This document shows positions 25,148 to 32,954 of a stretch of 35,348 bases of DNA, piece by piece. This DNA is from QWPN01 sp044238145 (GTDB lineage Bacteria; Planctomycetota; Planctomycetia; Pirellulales; UBA1268), in the NCBI GenBank assembly GCA_044238145.1, contig JBIIDT010000023.1, positions 1-35,348 of the forward strand, in the 5' to 3' direction. A model generated the notes under the pieces. It was given only the letters and a program-made list of their open reading frames with translations. It was not told the DNA's origin and did not search any database. Both the position numbers and the translations under genes were made by a program. Position 1 is the first letter of the stretch, and every line of letters begins with the position of its first letter.

Positions 25148-25936
25148 CTACCTCGTTCGTGGCGCGGCGGACTCGGCGGCGCCGAGCGCGGCCAGGCGGG
25201 TGGTGGCCTCGGCGGGCGCGTCCCCCTTGGCGACGGCCCGACGGTAGCTCTCCACCGCGTCGGCCGTGCGGCCGAGCGCCTCCTGGGCCATCCCCTCGAG
25301 GACGAGCACGTCGGCCGGCGTCTGGTTGGGCCCGTACTGCTCGCCGAGGATCGCGAGCGTGGCCAGGGCCCGCTGCGGCCGGTCGAGCCGCCGGTAGGCC
25401 TCGGCCGTGTCGAGCAGCAGCCGTCGATCCTCAGGCGCGATGGCCAGGCCACGGTGGAAGTCGCCGAGCGCGGTCTCCGCCTGGCCGCGGGCCATCGCCA
25501 CCTGGCCGCGGAGGTGCCAGGCGTCGGCCGACCGCGGCGCCAGGCGGATCGCCTCGCGGGAGAGCCGGTCGGCGTCCTCGAGCAGGCCGAGTTCCATGTA
25601 CATCCGCCCGCCGTCGATCGCGAGCCCCACGTCGCCCGGCGAGAGTTCGAGGGCCTCGGCGATCTGCTTGACGGCCTCCATCCGCTCGCCACGCTTCCAG
25701 AGCACGTCGGCGTAGTGGCGGCGGGCATCGACGTCGAGCGGACAGCTCTGCACCGCCCGCTCGAGGAGCCCCTCGGCCTTCACGAGGTCGTTGCGGTCGG
25801 CGGCCGACAGCCCCTCGTTGCACAGGCGGCGGGCGTCGGCCAGCTCGGGGGGCACGGGCCCCTGCCGCTGCACGAGTCGGCAGCCGGCCGCGCAGACCGC
25901 GGCCAGGATCGCGACGACGGCCACGCGCGGCGGCAT
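25148..25936 (-). CDS. TPR lipoprotein
   Basis: The product is 262 aa from the ATG at 25936; a GTG at 25954 would add MSRPPS and give a more basic signal n-region, and neither start shows a good ribosome-binding site. The N-terminus VAVVAILAAVCAAGCRLV looks like a lipoprotein signal with AAGC as lipobox. About five to six TPR units follow: AEGLLERAVQSCPLDVDARR, AVKQIAEALELSPGDVGLAI, ADRLSREAIRLAPRSADAWH, ALGDFHRGLAIAPEDRRLLL and AVESYRRAVAKGDAPAEATT. It is likely a membrane-anchored scaffold. It is convergent with the permease and divergent from the thioredoxin-like gene. Confidence 0.8.
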   Translation of the reverse strand: MPPRVAVVAILAAVCAAGCRLVQRQGPVPPELADARRLCNEGLSAADRNDLVKAEGLLERAVQSCPLDVDARRHYADVLWKRGERMEAVKQIAEALELSPGDVGLAIDGGRMYMELGLLEDADRLSREAIRLAPRSADAWHLRGQVAMARGQAETALGDFHRGLAIAPEDRRLLLDTAEAYRRLDRPQRALATLAILGEQYGPNQTPADVLVLEGMAQEALGRTADAVESYRRAVAKGDAPAEATTRLAALGAAESAAPRTR

Positions 25937-26162
25937 GGAGGGGGGACGGCTCACGGCAGTCGCACCGGCTCGGGCGAAAGAATCCGCGGCGACTCTAGCG
26001 GCCGTGGGCCGACGCCGACAGGCGGGTTGCCACCGGCGGAGCCGCTGCCGGGAGCCGCCCATCCTGCCGTGCTTTCCCCGCCACACGGCCCGCGGCAGGC
26101 GGCCTTGGCGCCGAGGGGAGGGCCGACCTATTGGGTGCCGCGGCCTCCGGAGTTTCCGCCAC

Positions 26163-26711
26163 GTGTACCGACCGTTCCACGCCGTTCGCATCGCACCGCT
26201 GGCGCTGCTCGCGGCCGCGCTCGGCTGCGAGGTGCGGGACGAGCCCACCGCCCCGGCGGCACCGGGATGGCGGGTCGTGCCGGTCGTCGCCGCCCGACCC
26301 CTGCTCGAGGCGGCCGCAGCGGCCCCGACGGCGATCGAGTACGTGGAGGGCTTCGACTCGGGCCTCCGCCGGGCCGCCGAGGATGGCCGGCCCCTGCTCA
26401 CGGTCTGCCGCGCGGCCTGGTGCCGGTGGAGCGCCGACATCGGCCACGGACCGCTGGCCGACCCACGGGTGGTGAGCCTCTCCCGCCGATTCGTGTGCGT
26501 GGCGGTCGACGCGGATCGCGATGCGGCCACCTGCCGGCGGTTCGGCGTGGACCGCTTCCCCACCGTGCTCCTCTTCGACGCGTCGGGCACCGAACGGTTC
26601 CGGACGAGCGGGTCGGCCGCCGAGGGGCTGGCCGACGCCATGGCGGGCCTGCTCGAGAACCGGGCCACGAGCCGCCGGATCGCCGCCGACCCGCGGCCCG
26701 CCGCGGAGTGA
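26163..26711 (+). CDS. Thioredoxin-fold lipoprotein-like protein, incomplete active site
   Basis: The product is 182 aa from a GTG at 26163, chosen because it opens directly into a signal-like segment (APLALLAAALGC) whose cysteine at 22 may be lipidated; the upstream open frame overlaps the divergent gene's leader. Residues ~60-165 have a thioredoxin-like fold: GRPLLTVCRAAWCRWSADI, then FVCVAVDADRD, then RFGVDRFPTVLLFDASG with the conserved cis-proline at 133. The active-site position reads C87-R-W-S90 instead of CxxC, so it cannot be a classical disulfide oxidoreductase, although C82 and C87 could serve another thiol role. It is followed after 59 bp by the sulfotransferase in the same direction. 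Confidence 0.7.
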   Translation: MYRPFHAVRIAPLALLAAALGCEVRDEPTAPAAPGWRVVPVVAARPLLEAAAAAPTAIEYVEGFDSGLRRAAEDGRPLLTVCRAAWCRWSADIGHGPLADPRVVSLSRRFVCVAVDADRDAATCRRFGVDRFPTVLLFDASGTERFRTSGSAAEGLADAMAGLLENRATSRRIAADPRPAAE

Positions 26712-26770
26712 CGCCCGTTTCGGTACGATGGCCCGCTCCTCGAGCCCGCCACTCCCCTGGAACGCCGACC

Positions 26771-27937
26771 GTGTCGCAGCCCGCCGCAGCGGAACAGCAG
26801 CCGGAGCGGAAGTTCCACGCCTACCCGTGGTGGAGCCCGCGATTCTGGCACGGCATGCCGCTGGGCGTGTGGCTGCCGCTGGTGGCCGAGCACGGCTGTC
26901 GGGCATCGCTCCGTAAGTGGGGCCTGATGGCGACGATCTCGATGGCGGCCGCCTTCAACTCGGTCTGCGAACCGTTCAGCAAGGCCCGTTTCCGCCGCCG
27001 GCTCGCCGCCCGGCCCGCCACGCCGCCGCCCCTGTTCATCATCGGCCACTGGCGGAGCGGCACGACGCTGCTCCACGAGCTGGCGATGCTCGACGACCGG
27101 TTCTGCTGCCCGAACACCTACCAGTGCCTCGCCCCGGGGCACTTCCTCCTCACCGAGGACACGGTCACCTCCGCGCTCGCCTGGATCATGCCGGCCAAGC
27201 GGCCGATGGACGACGTGGCCGCGGGCTTCGACCGACCGCAGGAGGACGAGTTCGCCCTCATGAACCTCGGCGCGCCCTCGCCGTATCGCCGCATGGCCTT
27301 CCCGATGACGAGCCCCGCGGTGCCGGAGGCCCTCGACCTCGAGAAGCTGTCCGCGGCGGACCGCGAGCGGTGGCGCCGGGCGCTGCGCCGCTTCCTGGCG
27401 ATGCTCGCCGTCCGCGACCCGCGGCGGCCGGTGCTGAAGAGCCCGCCGCACACGGCCCGCCTCGGCGTGCTCGCCGAGATGTTCCCCGAAGCCCGGTTCC
27501 TGCACGTCGTCCGCGACCCGTTCGTCGTCTTCCCCTCGACGCTGCGGCTGTGGCGGTCGCTGCACGCGGTGCAGTCGCTGCAGGTGGATGACGGCTCACA
27601 GCTCGAGGCCTACGCCTTCGCGGCCTTCGAGGAGATGTACGCCGCGTTCGACCGCGACCGCGGCCGGCTCGCCCCGGGGCAGCTCCACGAACTGCGGTAC
27701 GAGGACCTCGTGGCGGATCCGGTCGGCCGGCTCGCCGAGGCGTACGAGCGGCTCGACCTCGGCGGCTTCGACCGCGTCCGGCCGGCCCTCGAGGCGCAGG
27801 CTCGGTCGATGAAGCGGTATCGCACGAACACCTTCCGCCACGACCCGCGGCTCGTGGCGGAGATCGCCCGCCGCTGCCGGCCGTTCATCGAGCGCCACGG
27901 CTACACCATCCCCGGGCTCGCGCCCGGGGCGTCGTGA
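26771..27937 (+). CDS. PAPS-dependent sulfotransferase family protein
   Basis: The product is 388 aa from a GTG at 26771; no in-frame ATG comes earlier than residue 29. It matches the Sulfotransfer_3 type: the 5'-phosphosulfate loop FIIGHWRSGTTLLHEL near residues 89-104, the central LKSPPHTARL (222-231), and the 3'-phosphate-binding strand-helix FLHVVRDPFVVFPSTLRLW (243-261). Such enzymes transfer sulfate from PAPS to hydroxyl or amino groups of carbohydrates, lipids or small molecules; the acceptor cannot be told from sequence. There is no signal peptide, so it is cytoplasmic or peripheral to the membrane. It is convergent with flhB, with a strong hairpin between them. Confidence 0.85.
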   Translation: MSQPAAAEQQPERKFHAYPWWSPRFWHGMPLGVWLPLVAEHGCRASLRKWGLMATISMAAAFNSVCEPFSKARFRRRLAARPATPPPLFIIGHWRSGTTLLHELAMLDDRFCCPNTYQCLAPGHFLLTEDTVTSALAWIMPAKRPMDDVAAGFDRPQEDEFALMNLGAPSPYRRMAFPMTSPAVPEALDLEKLSAADRERWRRALRRFLAMLAVRDPRRPVLKSPPHTARLGVLAEMFPEARFLHVVRDPFVVFPSTLRLWRSLHAVQSLQVDDGSQLEAYAFAAFEEMYAAFDRDRGRLAPGQLHELRYEDLVADPVGRLAEAYERLDLGGFDRVRPALEAQARSMKRYRTNTFRHDPRLVAEIARRCRPFIERHGYTIPGLAPGAS

Positions 27938-27965
27938 GCCATCGCGCGGCGGCGTCCTCATGAAG

Positions 27966-27985
27966 CCCCCGGCGCAAGCCGGGGG
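27966..27985. terminator. Perfect 8-bp hairpin with GCAA loop, bidirectional terminator candidate
   Basis: CCCCCGGC-GCAA-GCCGGGGG is a perfect stem capped by a GNRA-type tetraloop on the plus strand. It sits in the 55-bp gap between the stop codons of the sulfotransferase (plus) and flhB (minus). No T-tract follows. A similar G/C-rich hairpin may be an interspersed element in related genomes, but only one copy is visible here. Confidence 0.55.
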
Positions 27986-27992
27986 ACCGCCC

Positions 27993-28721
27993 TCACCCGG
28001 CGCGGCGGCGCTGCTGGTGGAGGAGGCGGATCTTCGGATCGGCCTGCATGCTCTTCGCCTCGTCGGTGAACTCCTGGGGCGTCATGCGGATCCGCCGCTC
28101 GAACCGCAACCGGGCGAGGCCCCACTGGCAGGCCGCGACGACCGCGGCGGCGGCGGCGACCGCGAGGATCGTGTGCCGCGCGGCGAGCACGGCCCGCGGG
28201 CCGGCATGCGGATCGCCATCGGCGACGAGGCCCACGAGCGGACCGCGGGCCAGCCATGCGGCCGCGGCGAGCGCCGCCAGACCGAGGCCCGCGCCGAGGG
28301 TGGCGGCGAGCGTGCCGGCGGAGAAGATCCGCCGCAGGCCGGCGAACGGATCGATCCGGCGCATGTCCCAGGCAGCCCGGCCGGGCTGCCAGGTGAAGCC
28401 GTCGAGCAGGAACCGCACGGCGAGGCCGGCGGCCCCCGCGGCAAGCACCAGGCCCACTGTCGGCAGGAGGACCGCGGCGGGCAGGACCGCGGCCAGGTCG
28501 GGGACCGGTGCGTCGGGAGCGACGCCGGCGCGGATCGCTCGGCGGATCATCTCGGCGGCGGCGGGCAGCGTGGCCCGGCCCCAGGCGGGGGCGAGCGCCA
28601 GCGCCACGGCGGCGGTCGCGGCCCAGGCGGGCAGCGCGGCGGTGGGCATCATCCCCGCGCGGCGGGCCTCCTCGCGGCGACGGGGCGTGGCGGGCAGCGT
28701 GCGGGCGGCGGCGTCGGACAT
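27993..28721 (-). CDS. flhB: FlhB/SctU-like export-gate protein lacking the cytoplasmic domain
   Basis: The product is 242 aa; its ATG is 3 bp after the fliR stop. The opening RTLPATPRRREEARRAG is the standard FlhB N-terminus. Four hydrophobic segments follow, with GLRRIFSAGTLAATL (about 128-142) in the cytoplasmic loop, and the conserved linker MTPQEFTDEAKSMQADPKIR (about 213-232). The protein then stops at LLHQQRRRAG. Family members are usually about 350-380 aa and continue into a cytoplasmic domain with the autocleaving NPTH motif; that domain is wholly absent. Only 55 bp separate the stop from the convergent sulfotransferase, so no frameshifted remainder exists. It would still be able to wrap the FliPQR gate, but substrate switching through NPTH cleavage cannot occur. 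Confidence 0.85.
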   Translation of the reverse strand: MSDAAARTLPATPRRREEARRAGMMPTAALPAWAATAAVALALAPAWGRATLPAAAEMIRRAIRAGVAPDAPVPDLAAVLPAAVLLPTVGLVLAAGAAGLAVRFLLDGFTWQPGRAAWDMRRIDPFAGLRRIFSAGTLAATLGAGLGLAALAAAAWLARGPLVGLVADGDPHAGPRAVLAARHTILAVAAAAAVVAACQWGLARLRFERRIRMTPQEFTDEAKSMQADPKIRLLHQQRRRAG

Positions 28722-28724
28722 CGT

Positions 28725-29534
28725 TCAGCGTCCCGGGGGACCGCCCTCCGGCGTCGCGAGCGGCACGGCCGCCAGCGCCTGCTCGACCTGCGCCCGGACG
28801 ACCACGCCACACGCACCGCCCCACGTGTCGGCGCCGATCGCCACGACCCCGAGGAGCACGGCGGCCGCGAGCGCCTGCAGCATCCCCTGCCCCGGCACGA
28901 AGCGGATCGTCCTTAAACAGACGGCGGCGGCCACGTGGAACACGAGCACGGCCGTCAGCGCCGGGAGGGCGAGCGACATGGCCAACGCGAGCGCAGCGCC
29001 GGGAAGCGTGGTCACGACTGCGGCGATTCCGGCGGTGAACCCGCCGCTGGCGGTAGCGGCGCCGATCGGCAGCGTGCGACAGCCGTCGATGACGCCCGCG
29101 ACGACCGCCAGGTGACCGCCGGCGGCGATGAAGCCGCCGAGGGCGAGCCAGCGGCAGAGGGTCGCCATGCCGGCCGACTGGGCGTCGCCCTCGGGGTCGA
29201 AGTCGTCGGCCCACGAGAGCCCGGCGACGGTGCCGAGGATGCCCCCCGCCCAGGCCGCGGCGGCGAGGAGGAGGGCCACGGCGAGGCCGAACCCGAGGCC
29301 GACCACGGCCTCACCGGCGACGACGAGCGGCCAGGCCGCGAGCGGCTCCGGACCGCGGTGGATCGCGGCCAGCGGCAGGGCCGCCACGGCGATCAGGATC
29401 GCCAAGGCCGCGCGGACGCGCAGCGTGGCGGCAGGAAACACGCCCGCCATCCCAACGGCCACGGCAACCCCGACACGGGCCACGACGGCCGCCGCAACGA
29501 CCGGTTCGGCGAGGAGGGTCTCGAACTCGCTCAC
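28725..29534 (-). CDS. fliR: FliR/SctT-like export-gate protein
   Basis: The product is 269 aa from a GTG at 29534, with GGAG about 11 bases upstream. The family pattern is clear: an N-terminal hydrophobic stretch, then the PLVVAGEAVVGLGFGLAVAL segment, a glycine-rich AWAGGILGTVAGLSWADDFD (equivalent of the FliR 'G..ig.qmGl....dP' region), and the C-terminal ALPALTAVLVFHVAAAVCLR helix. FliR contributes one subunit to the FliP5-FliQ4-FliR1 inner-membrane pore. It is coupled to flhB (3 bp) but separated from fliQ by an unusual 256-bp gap. Confidence 0.85.
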   Translation of the reverse strand: MSEFETLLAEPVVAAAVVARVGVAVAVGMAGVFPAATLRVRAALAILIAVAALPLAAIHRGPEPLAAWPLVVAGEAVVGLGFGLAVALLLAAAAWAGGILGTVAGLSWADDFDPEGDAQSAGMATLCRWLALGGFIAAGGHLAVVAGVIDGCRTLPIGAATASGGFTAGIAAVVTTLPGAALALAMSLALPALTAVLVFHVAAAVCLRTIRFVPGQGMLQALAAAVLLGVVAIGADTWGGACGVVVRAQVEQALAAVPLATPEGGPPGR

Positions 29535-29790
29535 GAATCACCCATCTCCGTTCCAATCAGGCTCGTCGTCGTGCCTGCCGTCGTGACGTGGCAGGCGGCA
29601 TGGCGGCTGCACGCGGCGTGCCTGGGCTGCGGGAAAAGTCGGCACGAGATCGGTTCCTTGTCATCGAGGAGCCCGGGGAGTCGGGGCGAGGCGAGGCGAG
29701 TTAGGCGTATCCTCGCCTTCCGAAGCCGAGGCTCGCACCGCCCCCGGGCGGGTTGGGCGAGACGACACGACGCGGCTTCGCTCCCGCCAC
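29535..29790. other. 256-bp gap inside the export cluster with hairpin
   Basis: The gap lies between fliQ and fliR, where neighbouring genes in the cluster are otherwise 0-25 bp apart. It contains GCGAG direct repeats (about 29685-29700), and AGGCGAGG at 29689-29696 pairs perfectly with CCTCGCCT at 29711-29718 across a 14-base loop. No credible coding frame was seen on either strand. It may hold an internal terminator, attenuator or promoter that sets fliR-flhB apart from fliF-fliOP-fliQ. Confidence 0.45.
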
Positions 29791-30042
29791 TCACGATCCT
29801 CCCGCCGCCGACCGGAACAACTCCACGAACCGTTCCACCATCCACGGCATGACGAAAACGAGCGCCACCACCATTGCGGCCAGCCGCGGCACGAGCCCCA
29901 CGATCTGCTCGTGCACGCCCGTCGCCGCCTGCACGAGGCCGGCCACGACGCCCACCACGAAGCCGACGAGGAGCACCGGTGCGATCGCCGCCGCCCCCGA
30001 GAGGAGCGCGGTCCGCGCGAGTTCGACGAGGTCCGTCTGCAT
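29791..30042 (-). CDS. fliQ: FliQ/SctS-like export-gate protein
   Basis: The product is 83 aa, close to the usual ~89. It is a two-helix hairpin: ALLSGAAAIAPVLLVGFVVG, then the loop VVAGLVQAATGVHEQIVGLV, which matches the conserved 'g..qa.TqiqeqtLsfvPkl' segment of FliQ, then a second helix AAMVVALVFVMPWMVERFVE. It belongs to the inner-membrane export pore with FliP and FliR. The start ATG at 30042 lies 15 bp after the fliP stop, with AAGGGG overlapping the fliP end as the likely ribosome-binding site. Confidence 0.88.
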   Translation of the reverse strand: MQTDLVELARTALLSGAAAIAPVLLVGFVVGVVAGLVQAATGVHEQIVGLVPRLAAMVVALVFVMPWMVERFVELFRSAAGGS

Positions 30043-30057
30043 GGCGACGTGGCCCCT

Positions 30058-31413
30058 TCAGGATGCGGTGGCCCGGAGGCTGTCGAGGAGCGACTGGACG
30101 ACGAGCGTCCAGCCGTCGGCCGCGACGAAGACGAGGAGCTTGAGCGGCAGGGAGACGAGCGTCGGCGGCAGCATCACGAGGCCCGTCGAGACGACGAGCG
30201 TGGCGACGAGCAGGTCGAGGACGAGGAACGGCAGGAGGAGCCGGAAGCCGATGGCGAAGGCCGTCTCCAACTCGCTCACGAGGAAGGCGGGCAGGAGCGT
30301 CTCGGGGGGCACGTCGTCGTAGGTCGACACCTGCCGCGGGCCGTCGGGATGGCGGGCGAGGAACAGCAGCATGGTGTCGCGGTTGCCGGCCTGCTCGATC
30401 TGGGCGGCCATCCAGCGGCGGATCGGCAGCGAGCCGCGGTCCGCGGCCTCGGCGACGGTGAGCCGGCCCTGCTGGTAGGGCTCCACGCCGTCCCGCCAGG
30501 CCTGCTTCCACACCGGCCACATGACCATCGCGGAGAGGAAGATCGCCAGCGAGGCCACGACCTGGTTGGAGGGGATCTGCGGGGCGCCGAGGCCCTGGCG
30601 GACGAGCGCCAGCACCACCGACATCCGCACGAAGCAGGTCGTCATCAGGAGCACGGCGGGCGCGAGGCTCATCACGCCGAAGAGCAGCGCCGAGGGGATG
30701 ACGGTGCCGGGCGAGACGGAGTCGAGCAGGCGGCCGAGGCCGGCCCGGTCCGCGGTCGGCGGCGGCGCGGGACGCGCATTCTCGACGGGAGACAGCGGGG
30801 CCGGAGCGGCGGCCACCGCCGCCGGGGCGTTGGCGGCGGCCTCCTCCGCGTGCAGGGGCGCCGCCAGCGAGGCGACGAGCAGGATCGCGGCGGCCGCGGC
30901 GCGGGAACGCGGCCGCCGGACCGGCCCCGCGGGGGCGGCCCCGCGGCACGCGGCGGCGATGCATGCGGTGGCCTGCGGGTCGGTGAGCTCGGCAAGCGTC
31001 TGGCAGCCGCCCGAGGACACGGCGACGAGCAGGGTCTTGGGGCCGAACCGCACCACGCGAACGGCGTGCGGGCCGGCGAACGCGGACTCGCCGAGCACCT
31101 CGAACACGTCCTGCGGCAACTGTGGCCGGCTGCGGCCGGCGAACAGCCGGTAGCCGGCGAGCACGGCGAACACGCCGCCAAGGGCGAGGAGGAGCCGCCA
31201 GTCGGTCGCCGGGCGGGCGGGTGCGGACCTGGGGGTCGAGGCGGCGGGCAGCGGCACCGGGCCGAGGCCGCCGCGACCGGCCGTCTCGGCGACGACGGTG
31301 TGAGCCGCGGCCGCGACCACCTCGGGGCTCGGCGCGATCGGCGGCTCGGCCCGCAGGCGGGCGGTCGTCGCCACGAGCGCGAGCATGCAGAGGAGTGACC
31401 GGCGGCAGTTCAT
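30058..31413 (-). CDS. fliP: FliO-FliP fusion (type III export gate)
   Basis: The product is 451 aa; its ATG overlaps the fliF stop (ATGA). Residues 1-22 form a signal peptide. Residues ~72-90 are a transmembrane helix and ~100-155 the FliO domain (QDVFEVLGESAFAGPHAVRV, VVRFGPKTLLVAVSSGGCQT). Residues 166-189 (RRPRSRAAAAAILLVASL, then APLHA) look like an internal signal peptide with a cleavage site before EE. Residues ~220-451 are a complete FliP: APAVLLMTTCFVRMSVVLAL, QIPSNQVVASLAIFL, LLPAFLVSELETAFAIGFRL, LVMLPPTLVSLPLKLLVFVA and ADGWTLVVQSLLDSL. FliO assists FliP folding in flagella; here both come from one reading frame, and the internal signal could release FliP after translation. Confidence 0.9.
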   Translation of the reverse strand: MNCRRSLLCMLALVATTARLRAEPPIAPSPEVVAAAAHTVVAETAGRGGLGPVPLPAASTPRSAPARPATDWRLLLALGGVFAVLAGYRLFAGRSRPQLPQDVFEVLGESAFAGPHAVRVVRFGPKTLLVAVSSGGCQTLAELTDPQATACIAAACRGAAPAGPVRRPRSRAAAAAILLVASLAAPLHAEEAAANAPAAVAAAPAPLSPVENARPAPPPTADRAGLGRLLDSVSPGTVIPSALLFGVMSLAPAVLLMTTCFVRMSVVLALVRQGLGAPQIPSNQVVASLAIFLSAMVMWPVWKQAWRDGVEPYQQGRLTVAEAADRGSLPIRRWMAAQIEQAGNRDTMLLFLARHPDGPRQVSTYDDVPPETLLPAFLVSELETAFAIGFRLLLPFLVLDLLVATLVVSTGLVMLPPTLVSLPLKLLVFVAADGWTLVVQSLLDSLRATAS

Positions 31414-32930
31414 GCGGCGGCCCTGCGCGGGGCCGCTGCCTCGTCATCGCGGCGGTCGTCGCGGCGGTCGTCGATCCGCGTCCAGTCGATCCGCGGCTGG
31501 CGGCGCCGCGGCTGGTCGTCAACCCGGGCGGGCCGGGCGCCGGCCCGGAGCACGAGCCACGCCAGCAGCGTCGAGGCGACGCCGATGGCGACGAGCCACA
31601 CCTCGCGCGGGACGTCGCCGGGACGGCCGCCGGCCAGGGCGACCCAGGCGGCGTCGAGCAGTTCGCCCGGCGTCCTCCGCCCCTCGGCCGCCTTCGCGGT
31701 CGGCGCGGCCGGGGCCGCGACGGCGGGTCGGGACGGCTCGCGGCGGGCCGACCGCGGGGCCGACGTCGGGAACAGCGTGACCACGACCTGCGGCCCCTCG
31801 GGACGGGTCGTCGCCGGCAGCAGCGGCAGAACGTGGTCGCGGATCCGCTGCAGTTCGCGGCGCTCGGCCGCCTCCTCGGCCAGGCCCGGCTCCCGGTCGC
31901 GGGCGGCGAGCACGGCGGCCCGCAGCGATTCCGCCGGCAGCGCGATCGACACGAGGATCGACTCGGGACCGAAGGCCGGCGGCGCGGGCGGCGGCGGCAC
32001 GACCGCCTCCTCGGGCTCGCGGAGGCCGACCTCGGCGGGCGTGTTGGCGCCGGCGGCCGGCTGGCGGCGGACGGCCTCGACCGCCGCCCGGGGCCGCGGC
32101 GGCTCGACGGGGGCTGAAGCGGCCGGGAGCGCGACGGCGACGGTGACGACCGCGCCCTTCACGAACGAGACGGCGGTGCGCACCTTGTCGGCGATGTGCC
32201 GCTCGTGGGCGATTCGCCGGGCGAGGTCCGGGTCGGAGGCCACGGGCTCGGCGTCGGCCGCCAGCGGCCCGGTGTAGTGGACGCCGCTGCGGAGGTCGAT
32301 GACCGCGACGCGGTCGGCCGTGAGCCCGGCGATCGACGCCGCGACGGCGACGCGGATCGTCTGCGCCTGGATCGGCTGCAGGTCGGCGTCGGGCTTCGTG
32401 CGGACGTGCACGCTCGCGGTCTGCACGCGGCCGGCGGCGAGCCCCGCGCCGGACGCCGAGCCTTCGGCCGCGTCGTACAGCACCACGGCGTCCTCGATGC
32501 CGGGCATCGAGCAGATGGCGTGCTTGAGCTCCTCCTGTCGGGCGACCCGCAGCGTCTCCTCGAGCGCCGTGCGGCTCTGGAAGGGGCTGGTCTCCTTCAA
32601 CGCCCGCTGCTGGCTCGTGCCGAGTTTCTGCGGCAGGGCCTCGGCCTCGACGAGGGCCCGCATGTAGGCGCTCTGCCGGGCCCGGGGCACCCAGACGCGG
32701 CCCTCCTCGGTGCGGTGGTCGGTGAGCTGCGCCCGGTCGAGCGCGGCCTCCACGGGCGCGAGCTCGGAGTACGACAGCACGACGCCCGGCAGCAGCTCGA
32801 CCTCGTCGGCGAGCGGCCGGTCACGGAGCAGCCAGACCGACCAGCCGATCGACGCGGCGACGATCCCGCAGGCGATCACCTGGGCGGCGTTGATCCGGGG
32901 CAGCGGTTCGCGGTCACGGGATGCGGACAT
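31410..32930 (-). CDS. fliF: FliF-like MS-ring protein
   Basis: The product is 506 aa. A first transmembrane helix near residues 15-35 (VIACGIVAASIGWSVWLL) is followed by the FliF/YscJ ring-building start: VVLSYSELAPVEAALDRAQL, EEGRVWVPRARQSAYMRALV and EAEALPQ. The second ring domain carries EETLRVARQEELKHAICSMP, GIEDAVVLY and the VHVRTKPDADLQPIQ..IRVAVAASIAGL segment. A Pro/Ala-rich region (~285-315) precedes a further domain, then a second transmembrane helix (VWLVAIGVASTLLAWLVLRA) and an Arg/Asp-rich cytoplasmic tail. Two membrane helices and no lipobox place it with flagellar FliF rather than lipoprotein SctJ. The tail does not obviously match the FliG-binding end of FliF, and no fliG is in the window. 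Confidence 0.85.
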   Translation of the reverse strand: MSASRDREPLPRINAAQVIACGIVAASIGWSVWLLRDRPLADEVELLPGVVLSYSELAPVEAALDRAQLTDHRTEEGRVWVPRARQSAYMRALVEAEALPQKLGTSQQRALKETSPFQSRTALEETLRVARQEELKHAICSMPGIEDAVVLYDAAEGSASGAGLAAGRVQTASVHVRTKPDADLQPIQAQTIRVAVAASIAGLTADRVAVIDLRSGVHYTGPLAADAEPVASDPDLARRIAHERHIADKVRTAVSFVKGAVVTVAVALPAASAPVEPPRPRAAVEAVRRQPAAGANTPAEVGLREPEEAVVPPPPAPPAFGPESILVSIALPAESLRAAVLAARDREPGLAEEAAERRELQRIRDHVLPLLPATTRPEGPQVVVTLFPTSAPRSARREPSRPAVAAPAAPTAKAAEGRRTPGELLDAAWVALAGGRPGDVPREVWLVAIGVASTLLAWLVLRAGARPARVDDQPRRRQPRIDWTRIDDRRDDRRDDEAAAPRRAAA

Positions 32931-32954
32931 GCGGGTCTCGCGGTCGGGACGGGG

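Noticed and set aside
24209..26770. Upstream extension of the sulfotransferase frame
   Set aside because: It overlaps the permease, TPR and thioredoxin-like genes and translates to Arg/Gly-rich sequence; the family homology starts after 26771.
27938..27992. Frameshifted remnant of the FlhB cytoplasmic domain
   Set aside because: Only 55 bp lie between the stop and the convergent sulfotransferase, mostly a hairpin; there is no room for the missing ~120 residues.
29531..31522. 663-codon minus-strand open frame over fliQ and fliP
   Set aside because: It is in a different frame from the recognisable FliP and FliQ sequences and is Arg/Pro-rich with no domain.
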